DNA of 45,469 bases from Proteobacteria bacterium UBA6522 (GTDB lineage: Bacteria; Pseudomonadota; Gammaproteobacteria; Steroidobacterales; Rariloculaceae): contig DJLG01000110.1 in assembly GCA_002434915.1 (NCBI GenBank), positions 1,868 to 47,336 on the forward strand, read 5' to 3'. How positions within the stretch are numbered: the stretch's first letter is position 1; the number at the start of each line of letters is the position of its first letter. This document shows positions 16,595 to 26,265 of this stretch, in pieces. The notes under the pieces are model-generated. The model saw nothing but the letters and a program-made list of their open reading frames with translations, did no database searches and had not been told where the DNA came from. The translations under genes and the position numbers were made by a program.

Positions 16595-18154
16595 TTAGTC
16601 GGGTATAGAAGATTCTCGATAATTTTTGATTTCTCCAGTGGTTAATCTGTGATTATAGTCTTTGAGTTTTTTCTTTAAGGTTGGAGCCAATATGTATAGA
16701 CCAAGGATGTTTGGTATGCATATAAAAAAGACTAAAGCATCTGAAAAATCAAGAACAGCACTCAACTGAATCGAGCAGCCAATCATGACAAATAAGCAGA
16801 AAACTGTTTTGAACCCTAAGTCTGCAGTTTGAGATTTGCCGACAAGATACGTCCATCCTTTGAGCCCATAATATGACCAGGCAACCATAGTTGAAAACGC
16901 AAATAAGATTCCAGAAATAGCAATTACGTATGGTGACCAACTAATATTTCGTTCGAAGGCTGCAGAAGTCATTTCTATTCCGCCAAGTCCTTGTACAAAA
17001 TTTGGATCGTAATAGAGAGTGGTTGTTATAACCAAAGCAGTGATAGTGCATATCACAACTGTATCTATAAATGGTTCCAATAAAGCAACATAGCCCTCTG
17101 TTATGGGTTCGGTTGTTCTTACGGCTGAGTGTGCTATTGCCGCAGAACCTATGCCTGCTTCATTTGAAAAGACGGCGCGCTGAAAGCCAACAATCATTAC
17201 ACCTAAAGCACTACCCGATAGCGCTTCTGGTGAGAATGCGCCATTGAAGATAGCTAGAAATGCAAATGGAAGAGCCTCATAGTTCATGGTTATTATTGTG
17301 AGGGCAGATAAGACATATAAAATCGCCATAAATGGAACAAGTTTTTCAGTAACACGCGCAATGCTTTTTATTCCGCCAATAATTACTATGCCAACAGCTA
17401 AGGCAATAATGAGACCAAAAAGCCAGCCCTTGTCATGAAACCAACTACCATTTGTTCCGCCTGTTACATTTACGAACTGCACATAGGCTTGGTTTGACTG
17501 GAACATGTTTCCAATTCCTAGGCAGCTGATAACAATTCCAATGGCATAAAATTTAGCCATGAAGCTACCAAGTCGTTTTAGCCCTCTCTCTTTTAATCCT
17601 CTTTCTAGGTAATACATTGGGCCACCAGAAACACTACCATCTGAGTGTTCTCTTCGGTAAATTGTTCCTAACGCGCATTCCACAAACTTTGTGGACATGC
17701 CAAGTAATCCCGCTAAGATCATCCAAAAAGTAGCACCAGGACCGCCTATTGATATAGCTACCGCTACGCCACCAATATTACCGACTCCAACCGTACCTGA
17801 GACAGCGGTAGCAAGAGCCTGAAAATGTGAAACTTCGCCTGGATGAGAGGGATTTGAATAATCTCCGCGCACTACCCTGATGGAATGTTTAAAGCCTCTA
17901 ACATTTATAAAGTTGAAATAGCCCGTAAAAAAGATAGCACCAATAATTAACCAAAGCACAACCAAAGGTAGTTGTGTGCCAAGTACAGGTATAGTGAAAA
18001 AAATAAGTTTCGATACAAGTGCAGTAAGTGGTTGAATAGTATTATTAATAATTGAGTCAATTCCCGAAGAGTCTTGAGCAATTGCAGGTTTAAAAAAAAT
18101 AAGGCAAGCAGAAAAAGCAATAAGCTTCTTTATGAGTAATTTAATTGCAAGCAT
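16595..18154 (-). CDS. Sodium:alanine/glycine symporter (AGCS family)
   Basis: 519 residues from the ATG at 18154 (a TTG nine bases upstream is a poorer choice). It has about ten to eleven hydrophobic segments and the AGCS hallmarks: F-Q-A-L-A-T-A-V-S-G-T-V-G-V-G-N-I-G-G, G-P-G-A-T-F-W-M, G-P-M-Y-Y-L-E-R-G-L and F-S-N-E-A-G-I-G-S-A. Members import alanine or glycine with sodium. An extra N-terminal hydrophobic stretch ending in I-A-Q-D resembles a signal peptide, and is longer than in AlsT/DagA. The gene stands alone on the minus strand, divergent from the fused DUF6152 gene. Confidence 0.94.
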   Translation of the reverse strand: MLAIKLLIKKLIAFSACLIFFKPAIAQDSSGIDSIINNTIQPLTALVSKLIFFTIPVLGTQLPLVVLWLIIGAIFFTGYFNFINVRGFKHSIRVVRGDYSNPSHPGEVSHFQALATAVSGTVGVGNIGGVAVAISIGGPGATFWMILAGLLGMSTKFVECALGTIYRREHSDGSVSGGPMYYLERGLKERGLKRLGSFMAKFYAIGIVISCLGIGNMFQSNQAYVQFVNVTGGTNGSWFHDKGWLFGLIIALAVGIVIIGGIKSIARVTEKLVPFMAILYVLSALTIITMNYEALPFAFLAIFNGAFSPEALSGSALGVMIVGFQRAVFSNEAGIGSAAIAHSAVRTTEPITEGYVALLEPFIDTVVICTITALVITTTLYYDPNFVQGLGGIEMTSAAFERNISWSPYVIAISGILFAFSTMVAWSYYGLKGWTYLVGKSQTADLGFKTVFCLFVMIGCSIQLSAVLDFSDALVFFICIPNILGLYILAPTLKKKLKDYNHRLTTGEIKNYRESSIPD

Positions 18155-18358
18155 GGTTTTCAAGCCTTGAATTGAGCATATGTAACATTTTTTGGTATAT
18201 CACTCTGACAGTAAAGGCAGGTGTTATAGCATGATGGAAAACGGAATAATGGTTAATTTTTATTGAAAAAGTTAGCTTTAACTGTATGAGTATAAAGAAA
18301 TAGTAATCCACTTTAATCTGTGGATAGGCTAACTTAATAAAAAAGGTGGAGTATAAAG

Positions 18359-19429
18359 TTGCAAGTACTACTAGGTAATAAGGCTAAGAGAGCAGTTTGG
18401 TCAAGCATTATATTGTTTTTCTTTTTGCCAATAAGTCTTCAGGCTCATCACTCTAGAGCAGAATTTTCTGGAGGGGATTTTCGAGAAATTGAGGGAGAAG
18501 TTGTTCGTGTGTCATGGAGAAACCCTCATGTTACTTTCAATATTAGAACAGTTTCATCAGATGGTTCTGAAGAAATGTGGGAGCTTGAGGCTGGGGATGT
18601 TGCAACTCTAGCTAGGCGTGGTTTGGACAACGGTTACATTAATGTAGGTGATATGATTACAGTGGCGGGACCAATATCGACCCGGCGCGATAACTTTTTG
18701 GCTATTGCCCATGCTTTATTAAGTAATGGTGTTGAGATGATTTTTGGAAACCGTGAACCACGATGGTCGGATCAATATATGGGTGGTGGAAGTGCCACAG
18801 TTTCTGCAAGCGAAGAGATAGAAGCTGATCTAGAAGATATTTTCCGGGTTTGGATTCGAATGGGCCCGACCCCTTACGAGGTAATTGAGCAGCCACCGCT
18901 CACTTCTGAGGCAAGGGCTATTTGGCAGAATTATGATTTTTTCCATGATGATCCTGTACTTAATTGCAATTTGCCTGGTATGCCGCGTGTCATAACTATG
19001 GCTGGTTCTCGGCCTATAGAATTTGAAAAGCATGGCAACGATATCTTGTTGCATTCAGAAAACTTTAACCTGACTAGGGTTATTCATATGGAAGAAGATG
19101 AATTGGATGGCGACATAGAATCCACACCATTAGGATATTCTCGGGGGCACTGGAATGGAGATACTTTAATTATTACTACCACGCATATTAGTTGGCCATT
19201 ATTTGAGTTGCCCCCCTTGTATGGTATTCCTCAAAGCGAGGAAATGAAGATTATTGAGCAATTTACCCTTATAGATAATGAGTTAGTGTATGACTTTTGG
19301 GCAAATGATCCTGTGAATTTCACTCAGCCCATAGAAGAGCAGAGATACTTCGTTTGGCGGTGGGATCCGGAAGTGGAAATTAGAGCTCATGAGTGCGAGA
19401 TTACTTTAAGACCAGGTTCTGAGGAGTGA
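18359..19429 (+). CDS. Exported fusion of a DUF6152 domain with a GxWEGDTL domain
   Basis: 356 residues from a TTG with AAGGTGGAG (18343-18351) seven bases upstream. The signal peptide ends S-L-Q-A and the mature protein begins H-H-S-R-A-E-F. Residues about 30-125 are a DUF6152 domain (V-S-W-R-N-P-H-V, W-E-L-E-A-G, V-G-D-M-I-T-V-A-G). Residues about 200-350 are the GxWEGDTL domain: D-P-V-L-N-C-N-L-P-G-M-P-R, G-H-W-N-G-D-T-L-I-I, E-Q-F, D-P-V-N-F-T-Q-P and H-E-C-E. This joins in one chain two families that are otherwise neighbours in the window, direct evidence for a shared function. DUF3500 and a hydrolase follow on the same strand. Confidence 0.87.
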   Translation: MQVLLGNKAKRAVWSSIILFFFLPISLQAHHSRAEFSGGDFREIEGEVVRVSWRNPHVTFNIRTVSSDGSEEMWELEAGDVATLARRGLDNGYINVGDMITVAGPISTRRDNFLAIAHALLSNGVEMIFGNREPRWSDQYMGGGSATVSASEEIEADLEDIFRVWIRMGPTPYEVIEQPPLTSEARAIWQNYDFFHDDPVLNCNLPGMPRVITMAGSRPIEFEKHGNDILLHSENFNLTRVIHMEEDELDGDIESTPLGYSRGHWNGDTLIITTTHISWPLFELPPLYGIPQSEEMKIIEQFTLIDNELVYDFWANDPVNFTQPIEEQRYFVWRWDPEVEIRAHECEITLRPGSEE

Positions 19430-19521
19430 GGGTAACTGACCTCCAATTGCCTTTGAGGCTAGTAAGTACATCTTTGCAGTATTTTATGTGGACCCATATG
19501 CCTGAAATAGGAGAGTGTTAA

Positions 19522-20667
19522 ATGATATTCAGAACGGCATTCATAGGATTTATATTTCTCTTCATTGGAAAAGTAGCCTTTGCGCAGGAAGGTAATCCTC
19601 TTGATTCTATAGAGATAAGGGTTAATGAAGAGATGGTAGCTGTTGCTTCAGCAATTCTAGAAAGCACAAGAACTGGAACGGTTCAGCAAGGAGATGATTT
19701 TTTTAATTCTTTTCTTGGAACCAATGGCGTTACTAACAACGTGGAAAATATGGTTGGATACTCTAGAGAGAATCTACTTTCTTTATCGATAATGGATGAG
19801 GCTAGATTGGACTGGAGTTACTGGCCAAGGCCAAGGGTAGGGTTAACCTTAGGGGAAATGACAAGTTCTCAGCGTACGATGGTCCATGACTTATTAAATA
19901 CAGCTTTAACTTCTATGGGTTATCTAAAAGTAATCCATATTATGCAGTTAGAGGAGGTTTTGAATGTTCAGGAAAATATCGGTTTACCTCGTGGTAATGA
20001 GCAATACTGGCTAACATTTTTTGGAACTCCCTCAATGGAGGAACATTGGGGCTGGCGTTTTGAGGGACATCATGTATCACTTAATATATGGGTGTCTCCC
20101 GCTGGTGGTATTCGTGTAACACCAACCTTTTTTGGTGCTGATCCTGCAGAAATACGTGGGGGAGCCCTAGCTGGGTTTCGTCCTCATTCCGTTGTAGAAG
20201 ATCTGGGTAGAGACTTGATTTTGTCACTCAGTGAGGAAGACCGTGAAGTAGCTATTCTTTCCGATAATGCCCCTATGGAGATTCTTGCTACTCCAATTTT
20301 TAAGGCTCGAGATGATTGGGAGACCTGGCGCCAGACACTTCAGCCAGAAGGTGTTTCTGTAGCAGACCTCAGTGGTACTCAGAGACATATAGTGCAAAGA
20401 ATTCTTAATGAGGTGGTTACTGCCTATCGTCCTGAGATTTCTGCTGCTTATCTAAAAACAATACAAATTGATGAGTTAAGCTTTGCTTGGATGGGCAGTA
20501 GGGAAAGAGGTGGTCCACATTATTATCGACTACAAGGCACAGACTTTGTTTTTGAATATGACAACGTACAAGGTGGTGCTAATCATGTTCATACTGTTTG
20601 GAGAAGCAAAAGAGGTGATTTTGGAGGTGATTTACTTCCAGAACATTACAGGATGTCGCATCGTTAG
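19522..20667 (+). CDS. Exported DUF3500-family protein
   Basis: 381 residues; the signal peptide ends V-A-F-A-Q. The sequence has the features of DUF3500: L-T-S-S-Q-R-like (M-T-S-S-Q-R-T), Y-W-L-T-F-F-G-T-P-S, W-G-W-R-F-E-G-H-H-V-S-L-N near residue 175, P-T-F-F-G-A-D-P-A, and close to the C-terminus F-E-Y-D-N-V-Q, A-N-H-V-H-T-V-W-R, G-D-F-G-G-D-L-L. The conserved His residues could bind metal. The family has no assigned function. It lies 92 bases after the fusion gene and 82 bases before the large hydrolase, so the three may form an operon. Confidence 0.9.
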   Translation: MIFRTAFIGFIFLFIGKVAFAQEGNPLDSIEIRVNEEMVAVASAILESTRTGTVQQGDDFFNSFLGTNGVTNNVENMVGYSRENLLSLSIMDEARLDWSYWPRPRVGLTLGEMTSSQRTMVHDLLNTALTSMGYLKVIHIMQLEEVLNVQENIGLPRGNEQYWLTFFGTPSMEEHWGWRFEGHHVSLNIWVSPAGGIRVTPTFFGADPAEIRGGALAGFRPHSVVEDLGRDLILSLSEEDREVAILSDNAPMEILATPIFKARDDWETWRQTLQPEGVSVADLSGTQRHIVQRILNEVVTAYRPEISAAYLKTIQIDELSFAWMGSRERGGPHYYRLQGTDFVFEYDNVQGGANHVHTVWRSKRGDFGGDLLPEHYRMSHR

Positions 20668-20749
20668 AAGATTTGAAATGGTCATTATAAGAATGCAGCA
20701 TCTTGCTGCGTTGAGATAGGGGCTATGTCATGTTCAGAGGTGGTATTTT

Positions 20750-22795
20750 ATGGATACATTTATGCGAAGTGTAGGTAGTTTTTTTAGCCTATTAGCCATT
20801 ATGTTTTTTATGACTTATGGCAGTGAAGCCGCCATAGTTAATATTGAAATCATAAAAGTAGAGTCGCCGACCTTTGATGGTAGAAGTTTTGGTTCTGTAG
20901 GGCAGTATGAAAAATTACACGGACGGGCTTATGGAGAGGTAGACCCGGAGGATCCACATAACTCCATTATTACTGATATTGATCTTGCCCCAAGAAACTC
21001 TAACGGCAAGGTTGAATACTCAATGGACATATTTATATTAAAGCCTATTGATATGAACCGCAGTAATCATAAGCTTTTCCTGGATATGAATAATCGTGGA
21101 GAGATGCGTGTCGGCAGGCTTAATGGGGTGTCTGTTAGTAATGATCCTACCAGTGCAGAAGATGGTGGTAATGGTTTCATTATGGACCAGGGGTTCACGA
21201 TAGTTGGAAACGGTTGGGATTTTGGGGCTACCAGGGACAACATGGGTCTTACAATATCGGTTCCGATTGCCTTGAACTCAGATGGCTCAGATATTACCGG
21301 CCCTTCTTACGAATACATTACTTTTAATAACCCAGAAACTTACAGTTATACCTTAACTTATCCGGCAGAAAATTTAAGTAAAGAAGGAGCAATGCTCACT
21401 GTTCGTGAACGTCTTGATGATAGGCCTATAGTTGTCCCTTTAGCGGGCTGGGACTTTGCTGATGAACAGACAATTCGCTTACTTCCTATTGGTACTGCTT
21501 TTGATCAGGCGCATATATATGAATTTACCTATATCGCTAAAAATCCAGTCGTGTCAGGATTAGGACTTGCAGCGACTCGTGATTTTATATCCTTTCTTCG
21601 CTACGCTCCCAAGAGTGGAGCAAGAGTTGATAATCCGTTAGCAGATGCCATAAGACAAACCTACAGTTTTTCAATTTCACAACCATCTCGCGCTTTGCAT
21701 GATTTCCAAACCCTTGGGTTTAATGCTGACGAAGAGGATAGACGGGTTATTGATGGGATGCTTAAGTGGACTGGGGCAGGGACTGGAGACCAAATAAACT
21801 ATCGTTTTGCCCAGACTGGTAGGACTGAGAGGAATAGACAAAATCATCTTTATCCAGAAGGTGTGTTTCCGTTTGCACATCAGGTTCTAACGGATCATCT
21901 AAGTGGAAAGGTTGCGGGGCGATCCACCTTATGTGCAGAAAGTAATACTTGCGCCAAGATATTTGAGGTTAATTCATCTAATGAGTATTGGGTTAAGACA
22001 GGATCCCTTTTGCACAGCGATACCCGTGGACAAGACATAGAGGATCCAGACGATGTTCGTTTTTTTCTCATATCAGGGACATCTCATGGGGTAGGTAACG
22101 TTGCTAGTCGAGGGCTCTGCCAACAATTTCTCAATCCCATAAGCCCCTATCCAGCACTTCGTGGACTATTTGTGGCCTTAGATAGGTGGGTAGCCGATAA
22201 GGTTGAGCCACCATCCAGTCGGGTTCCTCGGCAGATTGAGGGAACTGCTGTAATGGCACAGTCAATATCAGGTAGCCAAACAGGCAGCGTACCCCAAGAG
22301 GTTTTAGGTTGGCCAAATATTCCAGGTGTGAATTACACTGGCCTAATAACAACTCGGCACTATTTAGATTTTGGGCCGCTATTTGATTCAGATTCCCTTA
22401 TTTCTAACTATCCTCCTTCTATTGATAATAGACCTGCTTATGACATCTTTGTTTCACGAGTTGATGAGGATGGAAATGAGATCGCTGGGATTCGTTTGCC
22501 CCCTGTGGAAACTCCAATAGCAACCACTACAGGTTGGGCACTTCGACGAGATGGCTTTGGTTTGGGTGATGGTTGTGAGGGTTCTGGTCAATATATTCCA
22601 TTTGCGGTAACAGAGGATGAACGGCTCTCTATTGGTGATCCTCGCCTCTCATTAGAGGAACGTTATGGCACACATGAAAACTATGTACAGGAAGTAGCAA
22701 GTGTGGCTGAAGAGTTAATGCACCAGGGATTTTTGCTTGAGGCGGATGTGCAAAGATATATTGATCAGGCAGCAAGTAGTGATGTTTTGCAGTAG
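20750..22795 (+). CDS. Large exported alpha/beta hydrolase-domain protein (Abhydrolase_10 type)
   Basis: 681 residues; GAGGTGG precedes the ATG. The signal peptide ends S-E-A-A. The N-terminal segment I-I-K-V-E-S-P-T-F-D-G-R-S-F-G, G-Q-Y-E-K-L-H-G-R-A-Y-G is the typical start of this family. The nucleophile region is S-I-S-Q-P-S-R near residue 309; in most relatives I recall it is G-x-S-Q-S-G-R, so both flanking glycines are replaced while the Ser remains. G-T-S-H-G (about 445) may supply the catalytic His. A C-terminal P-P-V-E-T-P strand follows. Substrate unknown; steroid- or ester-degrading members exist. Third gene after the DUF6152 fusion and DUF3500. Confidence 0.87.
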   Translation: MDTFMRSVGSFFSLLAIMFFMTYGSEAAIVNIEIIKVESPTFDGRSFGSVGQYEKLHGRAYGEVDPEDPHNSIITDIDLAPRNSNGKVEYSMDIFILKPIDMNRSNHKLFLDMNNRGEMRVGRLNGVSVSNDPTSAEDGGNGFIMDQGFTIVGNGWDFGATRDNMGLTISVPIALNSDGSDITGPSYEYITFNNPETYSYTLTYPAENLSKEGAMLTVRERLDDRPIVVPLAGWDFADEQTIRLLPIGTAFDQAHIYEFTYIAKNPVVSGLGLAATRDFISFLRYAPKSGARVDNPLADAIRQTYSFSISQPSRALHDFQTLGFNADEEDRRVIDGMLKWTGAGTGDQINYRFAQTGRTERNRQNHLYPEGVFPFAHQVLTDHLSGKVAGRSTLCAESNTCAKIFEVNSSNEYWVKTGSLLHSDTRGQDIEDPDDVRFFLISGTSHGVGNVASRGLCQQFLNPISPYPALRGLFVALDRWVADKVEPPSSRVPRQIEGTAVMAQSISGSQTGSVPQEVLGWPNIPGVNYTGLITTRHYLDFGPLFDSDSLISNYPPSIDNRPAYDIFVSRVDEDGNEIAGIRLPPVETPIATTTGWALRRDGFGLGDGCEGSGQYIPFAVTEDERLSIGDPRLSLEERYGTHENYVQEVASVAEELMHQGFLLEADVQRYIDQAASSDVLQ

Positions 22796-22855
22796 ATTTT
22801 AAATATGAACTTTAGCTTGCTTTTAGAAATTATGGATATAAATCAGTCAGGAGAC

Positions 22856-23686
22856 TTATGATGGACGATCACCCTTAATAGTAACTCGTCTACCTTTACG
22901 TTCTTCTGGCCAGTAGTCCCAAACTGCCCTATGCATAGCGCAGCGGTTATCCCAAAAGGCTACATCATTTATTTCCCAGCGAAAACGAATCTGAAAGTCT
23001 ATTTTTTCACAATGATCATATAAATAATCGAGTATCGCTCGACTTTCTGTTTCGTTGAGTTCATTAATACGTGTGGTGAAGGTTCGGTTGACATAAATAG
23101 ATTTTTTGCCAGTTTCAGGGTGAGTTCTTATCACTGGATGTATCGCATGTGGGTAAAGTTTTCCATCATCGTCTACGCCTCGATCAGAATACCGACCGCG
23201 GTAAACATGTTCCGATTCATGGAGCGCAGTCAAATTAGATAGAGTCTCTTTAAACGGTTGTGATAAAGCATCATATGCCGCATAACTATTAGCAAATAAA
23301 GTATCACCACCTGATTCAGGCAAAATATGTATTTGTAACATTGTTCCAAGAGGGGGTTCTTCGTCACAAGAAACGTCCGAATGCCAGAACTCACCATTAG
23401 CAACCTTAGAGTTTTTTTGTACGTGAATTTCAAAAATTTCTGGATGACCTGTCATCTGAGGTGCAGCTGGATGCGCATGTAAGTCACCAAATAGCTTGCC
23501 AATATTGATTTGAGTTTCAGCAGCCATTTCTGTTTGATCTTTAAAAAAAAGAACTTGAAATTTTAGAAATGCTTTTCGAATTGCTTTATATGTTGTGGAA
23601 TCAATGCCATTAGCTAGATTAATCCCCCTGACTTCGGCGCCAAGCGCCGGAGAAAATGGTTTAATTTGAATCTGTTCTACTGACAT
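22856..23686 (-). CDS. TauD/TfdA-family Fe(II)/2-oxoglutarate dioxygenase
   Basis: 276 residues. The iron facial triad is visible: His102 and Asp104 in W-H-S-D-V-S, and His252 in C-A-M-H-R-A. The 2-oxoglutarate-binding Arg lies in G-R-R-V-T (Arg267). L-G-A-E-V-R-G-I-N-L at residues 15-24 is the usual N-terminal signature. These enzymes hydroxylate a small substrate, often with loss of sulfite or a side chain; taurine, alkyl sulfates and aryloxy acids are examples. No transporter lies next to it, so the substrate is open. It is flanked by plus-strand genes and probably has its own promoter. Confidence 0.93.
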   Translation of the reverse strand: MSVEQIQIKPFSPALGAEVRGINLANGIDSTTYKAIRKAFLKFQVLFFKDQTEMAAETQINIGKLFGDLHAHPAAPQMTGHPEIFEIHVQKNSKVANGEFWHSDVSCDEEPPLGTMLQIHILPESGGDTLFANSYAAYDALSQPFKETLSNLTALHESEHVYRGRYSDRGVDDDGKLYPHAIHPVIRTHPETGKKSIYVNRTFTTRINELNETESRAILDYLYDHCEKIDFQIRFRWEINDVAFWDNRCAMHRAVWDYWPEERKGRRVTIKGDRPS

Positions 23687-23826
23687 AATGGCAGATGATC
23701 TACTAATTTAAGATGGATTTCATGCTTTATAGGGTTTAGGCGCTTCTCTAAGTAAGATAAGAATTGAGTTAGCTCTATTTAAGAGTACTGAAATTTTTGC
23801 CAGTAATTATAGAATTGGGATATCTA

Positions 23827-25227
23827 ATGAAACATATCGCTCTTTTAAGCATTCTCTACTTGCTTGTAGTCTTACCAGTTATTGGTCAGACGAATTTGAT
23901 AGATGACTCTGATGTTCAATGGTCTCTTGCTGCTGTTGGCGATGTCATTATGAATCGGCAGGTGTCTCCATACGATCAACCAAACGATCCTGCATTTCAT
24001 GATTTAGCGAACCTCATTCGCAGTGCAGATGCAGCATTTATGAATTTAGAACAATCAGTATTTCGTCTTGCTGATTTTGAGGGATGGCCCGCTCCGCTAG
24101 GTAATATGAGGGGTAATTATGAGCTAGGACCACCTGAGACGCTTTTTGATCTCAAACTGATGGGTTTTGATCTTTTTAATCAGGCGAATAACCATACAAC
24201 TGACTATGGCGTAGAGGGATTAAGGGAAACAATCAAATTATTAGATGAGCTAGGCCTCGTTCATTCTGGTGCAGGTGAAAATTTAGGATGGGCTAGTCGG
24301 CCAGGTTATCTTGATACTGCAAAGGGACGGATGGCGCTTATCGGAATGGCATCAACATTCCAGACAATGTCACGAGCAGGAGAAGCTACCCCTGATGTAA
24401 TGGGACGTCCTGGGTTAAACCCTTTACGTATAGAGCGTCGAGTAGAAGCTTCTCCTGAAACTATTGCGATGATTAGGGAGGTTGCAGGAGCGTATGGTGA
24501 AAATGTAAGCACTGATCAGTTTGCAGAGGTGCAATTTTTAGGGAGTACTATCTTTCCTGGTGCCAGAGACCAAGTTTTAGAAACAGTAAATGTTAATGAT
24601 CAAACCCGTATTTTGAGCGAAATTAGAAACGCGAGTGACCAGGCTGATTATGTGATTGTAAATAGTCACTCACATGAGCCTAGTAATGAATCTTTGATGC
24701 CTCCAAATTGGCTAGTAGATTTTACGCATGAAGCTATTGACGCTGGCGCCTCAACCTTTATTGTTCATGGCCCACATCAGCTAAGAGGAGTAGAAATCTA
24801 TAAGGGTCGTCCTATTTTTTATTCTCTCGGAAATTTTATTTTTCACATTGAAACGATTGATCCGATGCCCTCCGATATTCGAGAACGATACGATGTTGGT
24901 ATGGATGCATTAGCATCTGAAGTCTACGATACGCGTTTTAAAGTAGATGAGGATGGTAACGCTACTGTGGGTTATCCATCTGATGAGAAATGGTATCGAA
25001 GCGTACTCGTTATGATGTCATTTCGTGGTAAGAATATTGAAGAAATACGATTCCATCCTATTGAGTTAGGTTGGGAATTACCTCGGTCTCAGCGTGGAAC
25101 CCCACGTATTGCGCCTGAACCATTAGCTAGAAAAATTATTGAACATCTAGCAGAATTGTCTGCACCATATGGAACAGATATTAGGTATGAAGATGGTGTA
25201 GGTGTATGGACAGCAGATTCTAGATAA
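23827..25227 (+). CDS. CapA-family exported phosphoesterase-like protein
   Basis: 466 residues from the ATG at 23827; an in-frame TTG at 23797 has no SD. The signal peptide ends P-V-I-G-Q. The CapA/PgsA-type fold is shown by A-A-V-G-D-V-I-M near residue 33, M-N-L-E-Q-S-V (80), N-Q-A-N-N-H-T-T-D-Y-G (120), N-S-H-S-H-E (275) and V-H-G-P-H-Q-L-R-G-V-E, Y-S-L-G-N-F (310-340). These Asp, His and Asn positions are those of a calcineurin-like metal site. CapA proteins take part in poly-gamma-glutamate capsule synthesis, but most relatives, including such exported ones, are uncharacterised and no capBC gene is nearby. Confidence 0.9.
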   Translation: MKHIALLSILYLLVVLPVIGQTNLIDDSDVQWSLAAVGDVIMNRQVSPYDQPNDPAFHDLANLIRSADAAFMNLEQSVFRLADFEGWPAPLGNMRGNYELGPPETLFDLKLMGFDLFNQANNHTTDYGVEGLRETIKLLDELGLVHSGAGENLGWASRPGYLDTAKGRMALIGMASTFQTMSRAGEATPDVMGRPGLNPLRIERRVEASPETIAMIREVAGAYGENVSTDQFAEVQFLGSTIFPGARDQVLETVNVNDQTRILSEIRNASDQADYVIVNSHSHEPSNESLMPPNWLVDFTHEAIDAGASTFIVHGPHQLRGVEIYKGRPIFYSLGNFIFHIETIDPMPSDIRERYDVGMDALASEVYDTRFKVDEDGNATVGYPSDEKWYRSVLVMMSFRGKNIEEIRFHPIELGWELPRSQRGTPRIAPEPLARKIIEHLAELSAPYGTDIRYEDGVGVWTADSR

Positions 25228-25260
25228 TACCTTTACTATGAGCTTCTTTTTCTTAAGGTT

Positions 25261-26034
25261 TTAAAATGCTTTTTGGTAAAAATTCTGAGCCGTTTTATCA
25301 GAAAAAATATCGATTGATTCTGTCATGATCCCAGAAAAAATATCCTCGCCTGATAACCATGCTTGCTGAGCATTATTGGTGTCTATAGCCCGAACTAGCG
25401 CAGAATTAAATTCATATGCATGATATGAAAACCCAGCTTTCTTGAGTGCGATAGCAAGGGCTAGAGAATAAGCTTTACTTCCTCTAATGTGTGTTGTTGG
25501 TATAGGTATGCTTTCTTCGCTTAAGTTATGGTAAGCACGGGAACAAATTTCAGCATTGCCTGAGGCTGCATAACGGCATGCGCTTGGTCTAGAGTTGTAA
25601 ATTGAGCAGACATCGTTTTCAAGTAGAGGGCAAGGATTAGGATATTTGTGGCGCGTTTCAAAATCAAAATCTTTTGTGAGAGTGTGTGCTTCCCTAATTT
25701 TTTCTATAGTTTTTGGCCCCATCCTTTTTACTATTTTAGATACATATAAAATTTCTGGTGCTGTTGCACTAACCCAAATATAACAACAATGTGAACAACC
25801 TTTTTTGCATGCTAGCTGTTTGGTTTCAACATTTTCTAGGCTCATATTTATTTTTGACTGAAGAAATTTTATTGGTTCATCCACACTACCATTTTTTTTC
25901 GCCGTTTCTAGCAAAGAAAAGAGCTGTCGAGCCATTGCTTCGATTGGTTCAGGGTTGTTTTTCTGAAAATTTATACCTTTCAGAAGAATAGCCTGATCAA
26001 CTTTTTTCTGGCGACGAAGCTTACCTTTATTCAT
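25261..26034 (-). CDS. YkgJ-family cysteine-cluster protein
   Basis: 257 residues, no signal peptide. The YkgJ (CxxCxxCC) cluster is present: C-K-K-G-C-S-H-C-C near residues 77-85, then C-P-L-L, D-V-C-S-I-Y-N-S-R-P-S-A-C-R around 140-158. These cysteines are thought to chelate iron or zinc. A basic, Lys-rich N-terminus (K-L-R-R-Q-K-K) precedes the domain. The stop lies 34 bases from the stop of the CapA-like gene, which converges with it. The upstream region is shared with the lipid operon on the other strand. Confidence 0.88.
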   Translation of the reverse strand: MNKGKLRRQKKVDQAILLKGINFQKNNPEPIEAMARQLFSLLETAKKNGSVDEPIKFLQSKINMSLENVETKQLACKKGCSHCCYIWVSATAPEILYVSKIVKRMGPKTIEKIREAHTLTKDFDFETRHKYPNPCPLLENDVCSIYNSRPSACRYAASGNAEICSRAYHNLSEESIPIPTTHIRGSKAYSLALAIALKKAGFSYHAYEFNSALVRAIDTNNAQQAWLSGEDIFSGIMTESIDIFSDKTAQNFYQKAF

Positions 26035-26216
26035 ATTATTGAACTTTGATTTTTTACAGAAAGCTGTGAGGTTATTACACTTGGTAATATGGCTTTAAAT
26101 TATAGCAAGTCGTAGGGCATATTTAGTAAGTAAAAAATCAGAAGCCGTAGGTTTTTGTTTCTTAGTCGCTAAATTAAAACAAAGCTCTGAATGCTGGTAG
26201 ACCACAGTATAGTAAA

Positions 26217-26234
26217 AAGGCCTGATCAGGCCTT
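26217..26234. other. Perfect 18-base palindrome upstream of the lipid operon
   Basis: AAGGCCT-GATC-AGGCCTT. Read on the minus strand the second arm runs into TTTTT, the form of an intrinsic terminator, yet no minus-strand gene ends here. It sits 31 bases before the methyltransferase start, so a protein-binding operator is an alternative. Confidence 0.5.
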
Positions 26235-26265
26235 ATGTATTCATTATTTTTAGTAGGAGTAGGGT

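Noticed and set aside
20695..20709. GCAGC-ATCTT-GCTGC inverted repeat after the DUF3500 gene as a terminator
   Set aside because: Only five base pairs and no T-run follow.
26223..26228. TGATCA as the -35 element of an RpoE/ChrR-type promoter for the lipid operon
   Set aside because: No matching -10 element was found at the expected spacing, and the six bases are the centre of the palindrome.
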